Positions 10,772 to 20,769 are shown, counted from the first letter of the stretch. The stretch: 64,000 nucleotides of DNA from Pyropia yezoensis (GCA_009829735.1 CM020619.1:10406375-10470374), one strand, 5' to 3'. The notes: generated from the sequence alone by a model not told the origin. Numbers and translations: made by a program.

Positions 10772-11822
10772 CGCGCGAGACGCGGCGCCGGTCACAATGG
10801 CCAGGGTGATGTCGACCACCTTGAGGCTCTGGTGGAAAGTGCGCGCGGGGCTTCGCGGGGGGGATTGGGCGCCGACGCGGCCAACCCAGACGCGACCGAC
10901 GCCGTCTCGCCTGCCCTTCCACCCAAGGGCGTCTTCGCGGCCGCTTCCCGCCCGTCCGCCTGCGCTGGTGCCCCCCCCTCCCATGCGCCTGGCGTCAGCG
11001 GCGCGCTGGCTCCGCCCAGTTACCGCAGTGGCAGCAGGTATTCGAGCCGACCCGTCACAGTCGGTGCAGGCGTCAAAGCTGGCCGTCACCCGCACCGCCA
11101 AACACACCCCAATGCATGTCGGCAGCGCCGCATTGAGCGACGCCACCAGCCCCGGATCGAGTGGCCTCGTCACGCCAGCACCAGTACCACCCCCACCGCT
11201 GCCGCCAGCTCCCCACCCCCCGTGGGTGGCGGTGACGGCAACGCCGCATGCAGCCGCACGCCCGCCACCTGACACGCGGCGACTTCCAGTGCAGAGATGG
11301 CGCGTTGCCCTCATTCATCGGGGACCTCGCCGATCCCACGTTGTGGCATGAAGGGCCGTACACGCACTCGGCATCCAGACTGGATCGACCGCCCATTGGG
11401 CCGGTCGATCCCACACCTAAATCTGCCAGGGACACTCTGTCCAGCTGCGAGGCTACGGGGCCGTACCGGTCGTACTTCAGAGTACGCCCCCTCACACGGC
11501 GGGCACGCCCCTTATCCGTCCGCCCGGTGTGGGACCAGTAGAAGCGCGGAGGAAAGTCCGCGTTGGGGGTACTTCCGTAGCCCGCGGCGGCAAGCGACGC
11601 GTGGAAGGCCCCCTCAATGGTCGGTACCGCCGCGCTGTGTTGCATGCCCTGGTATGCGGCGCTGTCATAGCCAAAGAAGAGGGCCACCTTGACGCACTTT
11701 AGGGTGGGCATCGGCGGCTTGGACGGCCGCCGCATCACCGCCGCCGCTGCCGCCGCCGCCTCTGCCGCCGTCGCTGCCGCCGCCCCTGACGCGCCGTCGG
11801 TGACCCCACCGTCCACGTCCAT
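10772..11822 (-). pseudogene. TruA/PUS1-family tRNA pseudouridine synthase relic
   Basis: The first block (11740-11490) reads KVALFFGYDSAAYQGMQ, then PTIEGAFHASLAAAGY and HTGRTDKG. This is the TruA opening with the catalytic Asp in RTDKG. Homology then stops and resumes in another frame near 11250 (RAAACGVAVTAT), then LVASLNAALPTCIGV and VTASFDACTDC. The next expected motif, EYLLPLR, appears only after a one-base frame change and runs into a stop. The C-terminal block TFHQSLKVVDITLAIVTGAA (about 10850-10790) matches the HQIRKMVG region. An intron could explain the first break, with no clean donor, but not the second. The gene is cut at its 3' end by the dispersed repeat. The family would isomerise uridines in tRNA anticodon or acceptor regions. 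ATG 11822 (MDVDGG) is a possible start. A heavily diverged active gene with introns is the less likely alternative. Confidence 0.6.
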
Positions 11823-12107
11823 AGGCACCCCGACGGCTGCCGCCGCGGGTGCGCCGGCGTCTGCAAAGCCGGGCGACCCGCCCGGGGGCAGCGGCGGGGG
11901 CAACGGCCCGAAGCCCGGCGGCGGCAGCGCCGCGGCCACCACCCCTGCCCCCGACGGCGCGCCCACGGCGGCGCCCGGCGGAGGCTTTGCCACGGGCGGC
12001 GGCGGCGGCGCCCCTGCGGGCGGCGGCGGCGGCGCCCCTGCGGGCGCGAGCGGAGCCGCTGTCGGTAGCCGCGTGGCAAACGCTGAGGTGGTCGGCTCGT
12101 CGTCAGC

Positions 12108-13152
12108 TGCCTTAATCTGCCCCCGCTGCTCCAAGTCGTTTACCCAACACGCGGGCCTGACACGACACATCAAAGCGGTGCATGAACGCTTGCGGCCATT
12201 TGGATGCCCGATGTGCCCGTGGCGATCTGCGCGCGCTTACCGCCTTCGGCACCATATCGTCAAGGCGCATGACCGCAACGCGGCGACGGCGCTGGGGGCA
12301 GGGGACGAGTCGTCTGGGGGGCACGATGAGCAGTCCGGGGGGCACAATGGGCAGTCTGGGGGGGGGCGGCAGCATTTGGAGCGGGGGTCGCAGGTCACAC
12401 GGCCGCTGGTGAATCTGACAGCGGCGAGGGCTTTTACTGGTGCGTGCGGCGCGAGGGGCGTGTTAATCGGGCCCCTCCCGCCAGGGGTGGAGCGGGATGC
12501 TGTGCCGCCAGGGGAGGAGCGTGAAGCTGTGCAGCCCGGAATGGACCGGGGCGCTGTGCCGCCAGGAGTGGAGCGGGTCGCTGTGCCGCCAGGGGTGGAG
12601 CAGGAGTCTGTGTCACCAGACGCGAAGCGGGGGGCTGTGCCGCAGCATGCTGACCGGACGACCAGTGGAGGTGGCGTCCGACGGCGGGTACGAAGCTTCA
12701 GAAGTGGCGCGGATGGTGCCGCCACCGGCGCTGGCTCGTGCACCGCTGCCAGTCATGTCGCCGGCAATGGTGCCTCTCGCCGCGCCACCGTCGTTGGGCC
12801 GCGCGCCATCGCCAGTGCGACTGCCGGTGTCCCGCGCGCAGGCGCCGGAGCGGCCGACGGCGTTGGCCCGCGCGCCGCCGCCTGTTCTGTCGCCGGCCAT
12901 GGTGGCACCCGCCGTGCCACCTCCATTGGGCCGCGCGCCGCCGCCAGTGCGGCCGCCATTGACGCCGCCAGTCACCTCTCCGGACCTGGCGGCGCTGGCG
13001 ACGCCGCTCGTGCTGGTCCGGGCAGTAAAGCCGCCCCTCTTTTCGCCGTCGATGGCGGCGCTTGCGACGCCCCCGGTGCTGGTCCGGGGGGTGGGGCCCC
13101 CGCCGCAGCAGCACCGGGCAGCCGCCGCGTCACGAGGCGGCGGCGGCGTTGA
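12108..13152 (+). CDS. C2H2 zinc-finger protein, 5' end not found
   Basis: Two adjacent C2H2 fingers are plain: CPRCSKSFTQHAGLTRHIKAVH and, 5 residues on, CPMCPWRSARAYRLRHHIVKAH. The rest, to the tga at 13150-13152, is Gly/Ala/Pro/Arg-rich and ends VTRRRRR. Such proteins are usually nuclear DNA- or RNA-binding factors; the target is unknown. There is no in-frame ATG before the fingers. The frame stays open upstream to 11689 but then overlaps the N-terminal part of the pseudouridine synthase relic on the other strand. An acceptor-like cgtcgtcag stands just before the first finger (12108), so an upstream exon is possible. It may equally be a gene fragment. It is arranged head to head with the relic. 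Confidence 0.5.
12478..12639 (+). repeat. Six 27-bp imperfect tandem units in the zinc-finger frame
   Basis: Six consecutive 9-residue units: PPGVERDAV, PPGEEREAV, QPGMDRGAV, PPGVERVAV, PPGVEQESV, SPDAKRGAV. The units keep the reading frame and the P-x-x-x-R/K-x-x-V pattern while the third bases drift. This argues that the frame is or was translated. Confidence 0.85.
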
Positions 13153-14779
13153 CGCCTCCGAGCTGGCCGCCGCAGCTGGGACCTAAGCAGATAGCCGCCG
13201 AGACAGCGCTCGCTGCGTGTCGGCCTCGGCGCAGCTTCTGGGGCGCCGAGCCGGCGCCACCGCTGCGGGCGCTTCACCGACCGTGTGGGCGGCGCCGGCG
13301 CCTCGGCCGCTGTCATATCCGCCGACGCTGCTGGCGCCACCGTCGCGGCGGCTGCGTCGCAGACCGCGCGGCAGCGGCAGCAGCGGCGGCGGCGGCGGTG
13401 GCGACGGCGGCGGCGGTGGCGACGGCGGCGGCAGCTGCGGTGGGAGGGGCGGCGGCGGGCCTGGCGCGCCACCTTCATTTCCCCGTGAGGGGCGTCAACC
13501 GCCGACAGCTGCGCCAGTCGGCGGGGACCACGCTGGCCGAGGCGGCTAAAACCCAAAACGCGTGTGCCCGTCACATTCTGTTGGCATTTCATAGGTTTCA
13601 AAATGTACCACGTGGCAATAATACGTGTCATCTCCTCGAACTGCGGTGTACAGCCTGTCGGGAGCGGCACGGTGCAATGACCATTGGCGGAGACACGCGG
13701 CCGAGTGCCGCCTCTTGCTCCGCAGGCCGCGACGGGCGGTCTCACATGTATGCACCGTCGCGGCCCCAAGCGCAGCGTGCCACGTAAGCCATGCAAAGCT
13801 CGGAACTCGTACGTACGCGCTCCGCCGCAAAGGCTGTGCTGGCGCTGGGCTCGAGCACTTCTATGGATCATCCATGATGTATCATCCATGGACGGATTCC
13901 ACCATGATGGTGGTGGTCCCCTCGGGCGGGGGTGGGCCCCGCATAGAGGACGAAGCAAAGCGCGCCAGCAGCATCCAGGCCTGGCGCGGGGTGCCGACGC
14001 GTTGCCGCGTCTAGCGTATGTATCTGCGGATCCTACGCCATGGGAACACAGTGCCCCGGTGATTGAGGTAACATCTCGCATCGATGTGGTGAGGGCTTGC
14101 GGTGTGCCTTCCCGCGACCGCCCCCCGCGCAGGTTCTATGGCCAGCCGCGTCGTTCACGTGGCGGTGGCGGCGAAAGGGCTGGCGTCACGTTGGCTCCAC
14201 CTGCCGTCCACGGGGCCGATTCGACGGCGCAACGCGACTGCCCGGCTGACTTTCCTACGTGATTGTCCTCACGCAGCGGCCATGGGGATACGCGTAGGCG
14301 CGGATACTGCATGTCCCCAGCGACGCATTGGATCTACCCTGTCACGGGTATCTTTACTGCGCTGCTGAGCTCCCCAGAGGCCCGGCACTGCGACGCGGTT
14401 TGTCTTTGTCCTAGCGCGGGGCTTGTCCCTGCCCAAGGGGGCCGCCCAGCTGACACCCATACATGACTGAAGGACTGTTCGGGAGCTCACAACACCGCTG
14501 CGTATGGAGACGTGCATTCGTTGGCTCTCTTCTTGTTTGGATGTCCACGCACGGGGCGGTGGGCAGTCCAGCTCGTCGCGGCACGCGAGCCGGAAAGAGA
14601 CGATGACGCCGGGAGAATGAAGGGTCTGCGGAGCTGGCCGCTGCGCCCGCGGCCTCCCGAGGGTGGGTTCAGCACTGCCACAACGTACAAGAGGGGCGGC
14701 TCGGTCCCAGAAGGCTGCTCAAGGTGCATGCTTCACACCCTCATCCACATTGCGCGCATCTCGTCACAGGCCTCCCTCT
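13153..14779. other. No gene recognised
   Basis: Long overlapping frames at 13.1-13.5 kb are Ala/Gly/Arg-rich composition artefacts. From 13.55 kb GC content falls and frames shorten. A small imperfect direct repeat (atcatccatg/atcatccatgg) lies at 13866-13892. Nothing else can be supported. Confidence 0.4.
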
Positions 14780-14879
14780 CACTTCCGGGTATTCTCATCC
14801 CAGCCTCACCGCATCCCTCGCCACACTCAGTCACCCACCACCCCCGCCAAGTCTCACCCACCCCTCCCGACCTACCGAG
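14780..14879 (+). promoter_or_regulatory. Polypyrimidine leader before the secreted-protein gene
   Basis: About 100 bp of C/T-rich sequence (cctccctctcacttccgg ... cccacccctcccgacc) ends directly at the ATG at 14880. The same arrangement precedes several other starts in the window, so I read it as a 5' UTR or initiator signature. Confidence 0.5.
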
Positions 14880-15521
14880 ATGGCGCGCCTCTATGCCACG
14901 GCCGCGGCCTTTACCACCCTGGTGGCCCTTGCGGTCGCTACCGCCCTTGCCGCCGCCCCGGCGGCGGCCGCTCCCCCCGTGACCATGCCCCCGGCCAAGT
15001 TTGTCACCACCTACTGCAATGACACGCCCATCCGGTCCAACATGACCATTAAGGCTGGCAAGGCCACCGCCCCCTCCCACTGCGACGTTTTGATTGCCGA
15101 CCCGGGGGTGACGCTGACGCTGGACACCAACGCGGACCTGACGGTCAAGGGCAACTTTTCCCTCTCCGCCGCCGACAACCGGGCGCCCGACGCGGCGTTT
15201 GTGATGAGCCGCGCGGCGTCCATCACGGCCGGGCGCGTCATCCTCCACTCTCGCCTGGGGTCCGTCGCGATCGGCGTCAACGCCACGATCACTGCTACAG
15301 AGGGCAATGTGTATGGCAGCAGCCGGGTGTCCACCTCTGTGGGTGGCGGGGCGGTGCTGACGTCCAAGACGGGCCATGTGATTGTGGAAGGGAGGGGCAC
15401 CACAAAGGTGGCGGCGGGGGCCCGCCTCGTCGCTGCCACGTACGTGGAGGTGGACGCCCGTGGCACGTGCACGGTCGAGACGGGAGTGCTGACGTCGGCT
15501 CCGAAGGTTTACCTGTGCTGA
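14880..15521 (+). CDS. Secreted beta-solenoid-like protein
   Basis: 213 residues in one exon. Residues 1-31 (MARLYATAAAFTTLVALAVA, then an Ala/Pro stretch) are a clear signal peptide. The mature part has regularly spaced short beta-strand motifs (GVTLTLDTNADLTVKG, ASITAGRVILHS, ATITATEGNVYGS, AVLTSKTGHVIVEG, TYVEVDARG) typical of a right-handed beta-helix. It has three N-glycosylation sequons (NMT, NFS, NAT) and five Cys, the last being the C-terminal residue. It probably goes to the cell surface or wall. I recognise no enzyme active site, so function is unknown. The ATG was chosen because the signal peptide begins there and the pyrimidine leader ends there. A degenerate copy of the last 69 codon bases follows the stop. 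Confidence 0.75.
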   Translation: MARLYATAAAFTTLVALAVATALAAAPAAAAPPVTMPPAKFVTTYCNDTPIRSNMTIKAGKATAPSHCDVLIADPGVTLTLDTNADLTVKGNFSLSAADNRAPDAAFVMSRAASITAGRVILHSRLGSVAIGVNATITATEGNVYGSSRVSTSVGGGAVLTSKTGHVIVEGRGTTKVAAGARLVAATYVEVDARGTCTVETGVLTSAPKVYLC

Positions 15522-15540
15522 AGGATGGTGGGATAAGTGA

Positions 15541-15609
15541 CGTGGACGCTCGGGAACGTGCATGGTCAAGACGGAGGTGCTGCCATCGGTGCCCCAGGTC
15601 TTGCTTGTG
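15541..15609 (+). repeat. Degenerate copy of the 3' end of the secreted-protein gene
   Basis: gtggacgctcgggaacgtgc ... gtcttgcttgtgt repeats the gene's last codons (15451-15519, gtggacgcccgtggcacgtg ... aaggtttacctgtgc). The similarity is clear, with one single-base deletion. It encodes MVKTEVLPSVPQVLLV against TVETGVLTSAPKVYL. It is a decayed tandem duplication or an alternative 3' exon. Confidence 0.7.
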
Positions 15610-16639
15610 TGGAGATGCCTGGCGCACTTGCCTGCTGTGCGCAGCAGCGTCGCCGTCCAGTGATAGCCAGATTCATGTTTTTCGCCGTTGTGTTTCTCCA
15701 ATTCTCTCCATCTTGTTTTTTCGCGTTCTTCTTTTCTCTTTCATGACGGCGAAACTTAACCGTGAGAGATACAGGCGGCGAGCGTGGGCTCCCCCGAGGG
15801 CAATCCTGCGGGGGGTGTCCATGATATTCTGTCCCGACGGAGTCCATCGTCCTTGTGTCGGCGCATGTATCCACACCATTCTCCAGAGGGCGGCCAGGCA
15901 TCAGCAACCATGGATAAGTTTCCCACCGGCGGTGCGGCCACGTACGTTGGAGCCTCTCAAGCGCAGGGGATAACAGAGTAGAGCGGTCTGCATCCCTCAG
16001 CAGTACGCCCCAAGTAGTCTTCATTCGACAGCGACACGGCCAATCCCGCCACGCGGCGCGCTGTGCTTCTCCTTCACTTGCAATCGAAAGTGACCATCTG
16101 TGCATTCGAGCTGCCGCATTGGCCGGGCGTGTTTCAGAGAGTCTCGGTGAAGCTACCGCCACCATCGATACTGGCACTACCTCGGTCCCGGAACTGATGC
16201 CCTCACCCGCCCAGGCCCAGCAGCATTGTACGCACCCTCTCATTGAAGCACGCGTAGCCAGTGGTGGAATGGAAGAGGAAGTGGTGGTCTCCATCCGCCC
16301 GCCCTCCGCGGCGCCGGCTGCCGCGCATGGCCCCGTGGACGCCGCGCCGCGGGGGTGACCTCGCAAGAGGCGGGTGGCGGCTACCGCGGTGGCTGCAAAG
16401 GTGGCGGCGGCGGCATCAGAAGCAGCAGAAGAAGCGGAACCCACCGCTGCCTTCCCATGGTTATGGGAGCGGCGCCGCACTGCGCGACTTCAACGGCGGC
16501 CGCGGCCGCGACCACCGGCACCTCAGGCCTGCTGAAAACTTGCAACCTTGGTACTCTGAGACCCTCGTTGTCGCGAAAGTTTTTGTCCACTCTGCCAAAT
16601 TCTGTCAGCACTTCGCCCCAGTCTTCTTCGGCTCCTCGC
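15610..16639. other. Intergenic, no gene recognised
   Basis: T-rich patches near 15680-15745 may belong to the 3' end of the upstream gene. The remainder has short uninformative frames and leads into the pyrimidine-rich leader of the next gene. Confidence 0.4.
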
Positions 16640-16803
16640 TTGCCCGTCGCGGTCTGTTTCTTCTCTCTCCTCGCCGTTTTCTCACCCTCTGCCGCCCCGT
16701 GGCCTCATCTTGCCCTCCTCCTTCTGCCCCATCTTCCCCTCCTCCTCTTCCGTCTCCATCTCTCGCTACCCTCCCTCCCGCCTCCTCTTCCCCTCCCCAC
16801 ACC
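16640..16803 (+). promoter_or_regulatory. Polypyrimidine leader before the palmitoyltransferase gene
   Basis: About 160 bp dominated by C and T (ctctctcctcgccgttttct ... cctcttcccctccccacacc) runs directly into the ATG at 16804. It matches the leaders of other genes here. Confidence 0.55.
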
Positions 16804-16821
16804 ATGCGCCGTGATGCCTGA
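16804..16821 (+). other. Five-codon upstream ORF overlapping the main start
   Basis: The first ATG after the pyrimidine leader (16804) encodes only MRRDA then TGA at 16819-16821. The palmitoyltransferase ATG (16814) lies inside it in another frame, so the two overlap by 8 bases. The first ATG sits in the position other genes use for initiation, so it could limit translation of the main frame. Confidence 0.6.
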
Positions 16822-18472
16822 CACCATTACCCTCTTGCTCGTGGCCTACCTCCTCGCCCTTCCCCCCCTCACCTACGTTCTCCTCTACGGCGGCCGCGCG
16901 TCAGCGGATGGAACCCGCCTCGGAGCCGCTTACGCGGCGCTGACGGGTGCCCCCGCAACGGTTCTGGGCGCCGCGCTAGGCGCCCAGCGGGGCGACGCTG
17001 TCCTGGCGGCCATGGAGCACGCGGGCGCCACGTGGGGCATGCCCGCCGTGTACGTGGCGCTGCTGACCGCCGTCGCGGTGGTGGTGCAGATGGCGGTCGT
17101 GCCGCGGCTTGGAGGGGATGATGCGGCGGGGTCGGTGGGGGTGTGGGGCGCCGCGGCCCCCCCAGGGGGGGGGGTCTGGTGGGCCGCCGGCGCAGGGGGG
17201 GGCGCCTTGTACCCCGGCGCCTGGGTGGGGAGCCTGTCTCCAGTGGCACGGGTGGCGGTGCTGGCGTGGGCGCCGCTCGTCGCGGCGGCCGCGTCGTGGG
17301 TGGCGGTGGTCGTGTCTGACGCGGGCGTCATTACGGACGCCAATGTTGGCGCGTGGGCGGCGGCGTTCCCGCCCGACGGCCTGCTCTTCCCGGCGGTGGG
17401 AGAGGCGCCGGCGGAGGGCCGGCACCTGCGCTCACCACCGCCGCCGGGGGGGGCGGCAGATCCCAATTCGTTGCGGCGGCGCAGCGTCGGTGGGGCACTC
17501 GTGGCTGCAGTCGACAGGGCGCCACCCTCGGCGGCAGTCGACAGGGCGCCACCCGCGGCGGCAGTCGACAGGGCGCCACCCGCGGCGGCGGTCAACAGAG
17601 CGCCACTCGCTGCGGCGGCGCCGCCCGCAGTGTCCCTCGCGGTGGTGCCCGCGGCGGCACCCGGGGCGGAGCCGCCCGCAACGACAGCGCCGACCGTTGC
17701 CGCCGCCGCTTCCGTCCCCTCTGGCCCATCAACCCCCACGTCCTTGGGCGGTGTGCCCTCCCCTGGCGGGGGGCTTCCTCTCTGCCGCACGTGCCGGCGG
17801 CCCAAGCCGGCGCGCTCCAAGCATTCCCGCGTGACCGGCCACTGCGTCGCCGTCTACGATCACTATTGCGGGTGGGTGGCCAACGACGTGGCCGCCCTCA
17901 ACCGCCGCCTCTTCCTCACCTTTCTCGCCGTTCACGTTGCCGCGCTCGCACACGGCGCGGGCATATGCGCGTCGCTTGTGCGCTCCTCCCTCGGCCGCGT
18001 CATTGCTGCCGCGGCGTTTCGGGTGCACGGCACGTCGCTGGACGTGGCAGCGGCGCGGCACCTGGGCGCGCTACCCGCGCTGCAGCTGGCCCTCTACGTG
18101 GACGGCACGCTGCTGGTGGTGGGCGCCGCGTTTGCGGCCGTCGCGGCGATGCTCGCCGCGTTTGGCGGGTGGCACGCCAAGATGGTTGCCCGCGGGGAGA
18201 CGACCAATGAGAATGCAAAATGGGGGGGCATTGCCGACGCTGCGGCATCGTGGGACGCCACTCACGGGGAGGGCGCTTTTGTCGCGGCGCTCACGGCGGG
18301 CCGGTGGGGTGGGCGGGGGGGAGGAATGCGCGCCGGCTGGGCGGGGGGGGCCGTCAACGTGTATGACCGGGGGGTGGTGGCAAATGTGCTCGACGTGTTG
18401 GCGCCGGAACGGCTCCTGCGCCGGGGGCGGGGGGAGGGGACGGCACTGCAGCCGGCACGCAAGGCAGAGTAA
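16814..18472 (+). CDS. DHHC-type protein S-acyltransferase (DHYC variant)
   Basis: 552 residues. The cysteine-rich core CRTCRRPKPARSKHSR, GHCVAVYDHYCGWVANDV holds the zinc-binding Cys/His and the active-site Cys in DHYC rather than DHHC. DHYC is also known from the yeast Akr1/Akr2 enzymes. Hydrophobic segments at the N-terminus (ITLLLVAYLLALPPLTYVLL), near AVYVALLTAVAVVVQMAVV, near VARVAVLAWAPLVAAAASWV and two after the core fit the usual four or more membrane spans. The TTxE-type motif is TTNE, and a C-terminal NVYDRGVVANVLDVL resembles the conserved Asn-containing helix. The enzyme moves palmitate from acyl-CoA to Cys of client proteins, usually on Golgi or plasma membrane. A 27-bp tandem repeat lies between the membrane spans and the core. 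The stop is embedded in GAGTAAGT, a perfect donor sequence, so a spliced longer C-terminus is possible. Confidence 0.85.
   Translation: MPDTITLLLVAYLLALPPLTYVLLYGGRASADGTRLGAAYAALTGAPATVLGAALGAQRGDAVLAAMEHAGATWGMPAVYVALLTAVAVVVQMAVVPRLGGDDAAGSVGVWGAAAPPGGGVWWAAGAGGGALYPGAWVGSLSPVARVAVLAWAPLVAAAASWVAVVVSDAGVITDANVGAWAAAFPPDGLLFPAVGEAPAEGRHLRSPPPPGGAADPNSLRRRSVGGALVAAVDRAPPSAAVDRAPPAAAVDRAPPAAAVNRAPLAAAAPPAVSLAVVPAAAPGAEPPATTAPTVAAAASVPSGPSTPTSLGGVPSPGGGLPLCRTCRRPKPARSKHSRVTGHCVAVYDHYCGWVANDVAALNRRLFLTFLAVHVAALAHGAGICASLVRSSLGRVIAAAAFRVHGTSLDVAAARHLGALPALQLALYVDGTLLVVGAAFAAVAAMLAAFGGWHAKMVARGETTNENAKWGGIADAAASWDATHGEGAFVAALTAGRWGGRGGGMRAGWAGGAVNVYDRGVVANVLDVLAPERLLRRGRGEGTALQPARKAE
17507..17614 (+). 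repeat. Four 27-bp tandem units inside the palmitoyltransferase
   Basis: Four 9-residue units (AVDRAPPSA, AVDRAPPAA, AVDRAPPAA, AVNRAPLAA), nearly identical in DNA, form a flexible linker segment before the Cys-rich core. Frame is conserved. Confidence 0.9.
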
Positions 18473-19209
18473 GTGGCCGCGCGGTGCAATGGAAGTGGCG
18501 TTGGTGGGCAGGGGGGGGTGGCGTCGTGGGTGGTACGTCTGCCCGTTGGGGATTGGCCGGGGGGGGAGGAGTGGGACAGCGTATGGCCGGGGGGGGGCTT
18601 GTGCGTCGTGTCGCCCTTGCGCGAGCACCCCTCGCGGCCAGTCTGGCGCCCCCAATTCCCACTGCCGTCGCCGCGGGCGCCAGCGCGCCCGACACCCGTG
18701 ACGCAAGCGTTGGCGCACATGGCCACACCCACCCAGAGCCGCCCGACGCCGGCTGACTGGCCAGCGACCGCCGCCGCCGTCACTCTCCCCCCCCCTCGCC
18801 CTCCCCACCTCCCCCACCTCCGAACGGGCAGGTAGAGTGCACGGTGCTGCCGCGGCTGCGCCGCCAGTCCGGTTCCGCGACGACAACGCCACGGTCGCAA
18901 CGTTGGGACGAGGGGTGAGGGTGGGGTGTGGAGGCCTTGTGCGCCGAGGGTGGGTAGTGGCGGCCTTGTGTGCCGCCTGCGCGCGCGCGCGCTATGATTG
19001 TGCGCGTCTTGTCGAGCCACAATGCAAACAGAGGCGGTGTTTGCGCTAAAACTTTTCTGTTGCGTGGCGTGCCCAGGCCCGCGCAGTTCCTGCCGCGCTG
19101 CCCTTAGCTTCTCATGGGCCAGCTCGCCCCCCCCCTCCCCCTCTCACCCCCCTTCCTATGAATGCGACCTACCTCCCAATGCAACGGACGGAGCCACCTG
19201 GGCCTACAG
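18473..19209. other. Convergent intergenic region
   Basis: Lies between the 3' ends of the palmitoyltransferase (+) and cysteine desulfurase (-) genes. Composition is G-rich then C-rich, with overlapping spurious frames on both strands. If the gtaagt at 18469 is a real donor, a 3' exon would be here, but I cannot identify one. Confidence 0.4.
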
Positions 19210-20769
19210 TTAGGCCGAGGCTGCAGCCGCCTCCGAGGCCGCCCCCCCACGTAGCGTCAGCGTTACGCCCAGCATGTCCGTGGCGGCGACCAGGGACGCG
19301 ATGAACGCGTCGACCTCGGCGGGCGTGTTGTACAGGTACAAACTGGCACGCGCTGAGCCGTCCACCCCCAGCTCCCGGTGCAATGGCTGCGCACAGTGGT
19401 GGCCCGCGCGGACGGCGACGCCCTCCAGGTCGAGAAACGTGGCCAGGTCCGACGGGTGCACGCCGGCAATGTTAAACGCGCACAGGGCGGCGCGGCCCGT
19501 CGGAGGGCCATAGATGGTCACCTCCTCAAACGCGGCGAGGCGGTCGTAGAGGTAGGCGCCGAGTTCCGCTTCCCACGCCGCCACCGCCGGCATGCCCAGA
19601 GCGGTGAGGTAGTCGACGGCGGCGCCGAGGGCCACCACCTCAGCAATCGCAGGGGTGCCCGCCTCAAACTTGTGTGGCAGGCCCGTGTAGGTCGAGTGGT
19701 CCAGGTAGACGTCCTGGATCATCTCGCCGCCACCCATAAAGGGCGGCATTGCCTCGAGGACCTCAGTGCGCCCCCACAAAAAGCCCACTCCCGTCGGCCC
19801 ACACATCTTGTGTGCCGACGCGACGAGCCAGTCGGCGCCCAGGGCGGTCACGTCCACAGGCATGTGGGGCACCGACTGGCAAGCGTCCACAAGGACGAGC
19901 GCGCCCGCAGCGTGAGCAGCCGCCGTAATATCCACCACAGGGTTGACGCACGCGAGCACGTTGGAGACGTGAGAGCACGCCACCAGCTTGACCCGCCCCT
20001 CATCCAGGATGGCCTGCAGCGCCTTCGTGTCGTACTCTTGCCCCGCCGTCAGCGGCACAGCCCGCACAGTGGCGCCCGTGCGCTCGGCGACCAACTGCCA
20101 CGGCACCAGGTTCGAGTGGTGCTCCATCACGGACACGACCACCTCGTCGCCCGGCCCGAGGTTGGCCATCCCCCAGCTCCACGCCACCAAGTTGATCGCC
20201 TCGGACGCGTTCCGCGTCCAGATCACCTCGGACCGGGAGGGAGCGCAGATGAGGCGCGCCACCGCGTCACGGGCACCCTCAAACGCCTCGGTCGCAGCGG
20301 CGGAGAGGGAGTGGGCACCCCGGTGCACGTTGCTGTTGATGGTCGAGTAGTAGGTGGAGAGGGCGTCGAGCACGGCGGTAGGCTTCTGGGACGTTGCCGC
20401 CGAGTCGAGGTACACCAGCGGGTGGTCGTTGATGGACTGGTGTAGGCTGGGAAAGTTCCGCCGCTCCGCCTCAGCCATGGCCGCTCCAGTAGAAGCAGGG
20501 GCAGCGGGAGAGCCCCCAGGTGCATGGGGCGACAAGGGAGCTCTGGCGGCCGCTCCCCCGCTGTCCGCAGCGCCAGTCGCGGCACTCATCCGGAAGGTGG
20601 CGGCAGCTCGCTGCCGGCGCCTCCCAGACGGGCCAGCCGCCCAGGCGAGCCCGACAGCGGCGGGCCTGCCGCACGGCAGCCTGGTGCCGGCTCCCGTGGA
20701 CGGCGTGCATCCCCCGGCAGTGGAGAGTGGCACGGCGGGCACAAAAGCGGTGGCTGGACGGGCGTCCAT
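19210..20769 (-). CDS. SUFS: Plastid cysteine desulfurase, SufS/NFS2 type
   Basis: 519 residues, single exon. PLP-dependent class V aminotransferase fold that removes sulfur from L-cysteine to an enzyme persulfide for Fe-S cluster assembly. The match to group II (SufS) is continuous from [20 protein letters not shown] to the C-terminus. PLP-binding Lys321 lies in SAHKMCGP, and the persulfide Cys459 in [15 protein letters not shown]. The first about 100 residues are Ala/Ser/Pro/Arg-rich without acidic residues early on, fitting a plastid transit peptide, so it should feed the plastid SUF pathway and depend on SufE-type activation. ATG 20769 is the first in-frame ATG, and the sequence upstream of it (minus strand) is pyrimidine-rich. 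It converges on the palmitoyltransferase gene. Confidence 0.95.
   Translation of the reverse strand: MDARPATAFVPAVPLSTAGGCTPSTGAGTRLPCGRPAAVGLAWAAGPSGRRRQRAAATFRMSAATGAADSGGAAARAPLSPHAPGGSPAAPASTGAAMAEAERRNFPSLHQSINDHPLVYLDSAATSQKPTAVLDALSTYYSTINSNVHRGAHSLSAAATEAFEGARDAVARLICAPSRSEVIWTRNASEAINLVAWSWGMANLGPGDEVVVSVMEHHSNLVPWQLVAERTGATVRAVPLTAGQEYDTKALQAILDEGRVKLVACSHVSNVLACVNPVVDITAAAHAAGALVLVDACQSVPHMPVDVTALGADWLVASAHKMCGPTGVGFLWGRTEVLEAMPPFMGGGEMIQDVYLDHSTYTGLPHKFEAGTPAIAEVVALGAAVDYLTALGMPAVAAWEAELGAYLYDRLAAFEEVTIYGPPTGRAALCAFNIAGVHPSDLATFLDLEGVAVRAGHHCAQPLHRELGVDGSARASLYLYNTPAEVDAFIASLVAATDMLGVTLTLRGGAASEAAAASA

Noticed and set aside
11689..12100. Plus-strand Ala/Gly-rich frame as N-terminus of the zinc-finger protein
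   Set aside because: It lies opposite the clear TruA-like block on the minus strand and has no ATG. Kept only from the fingers onward.
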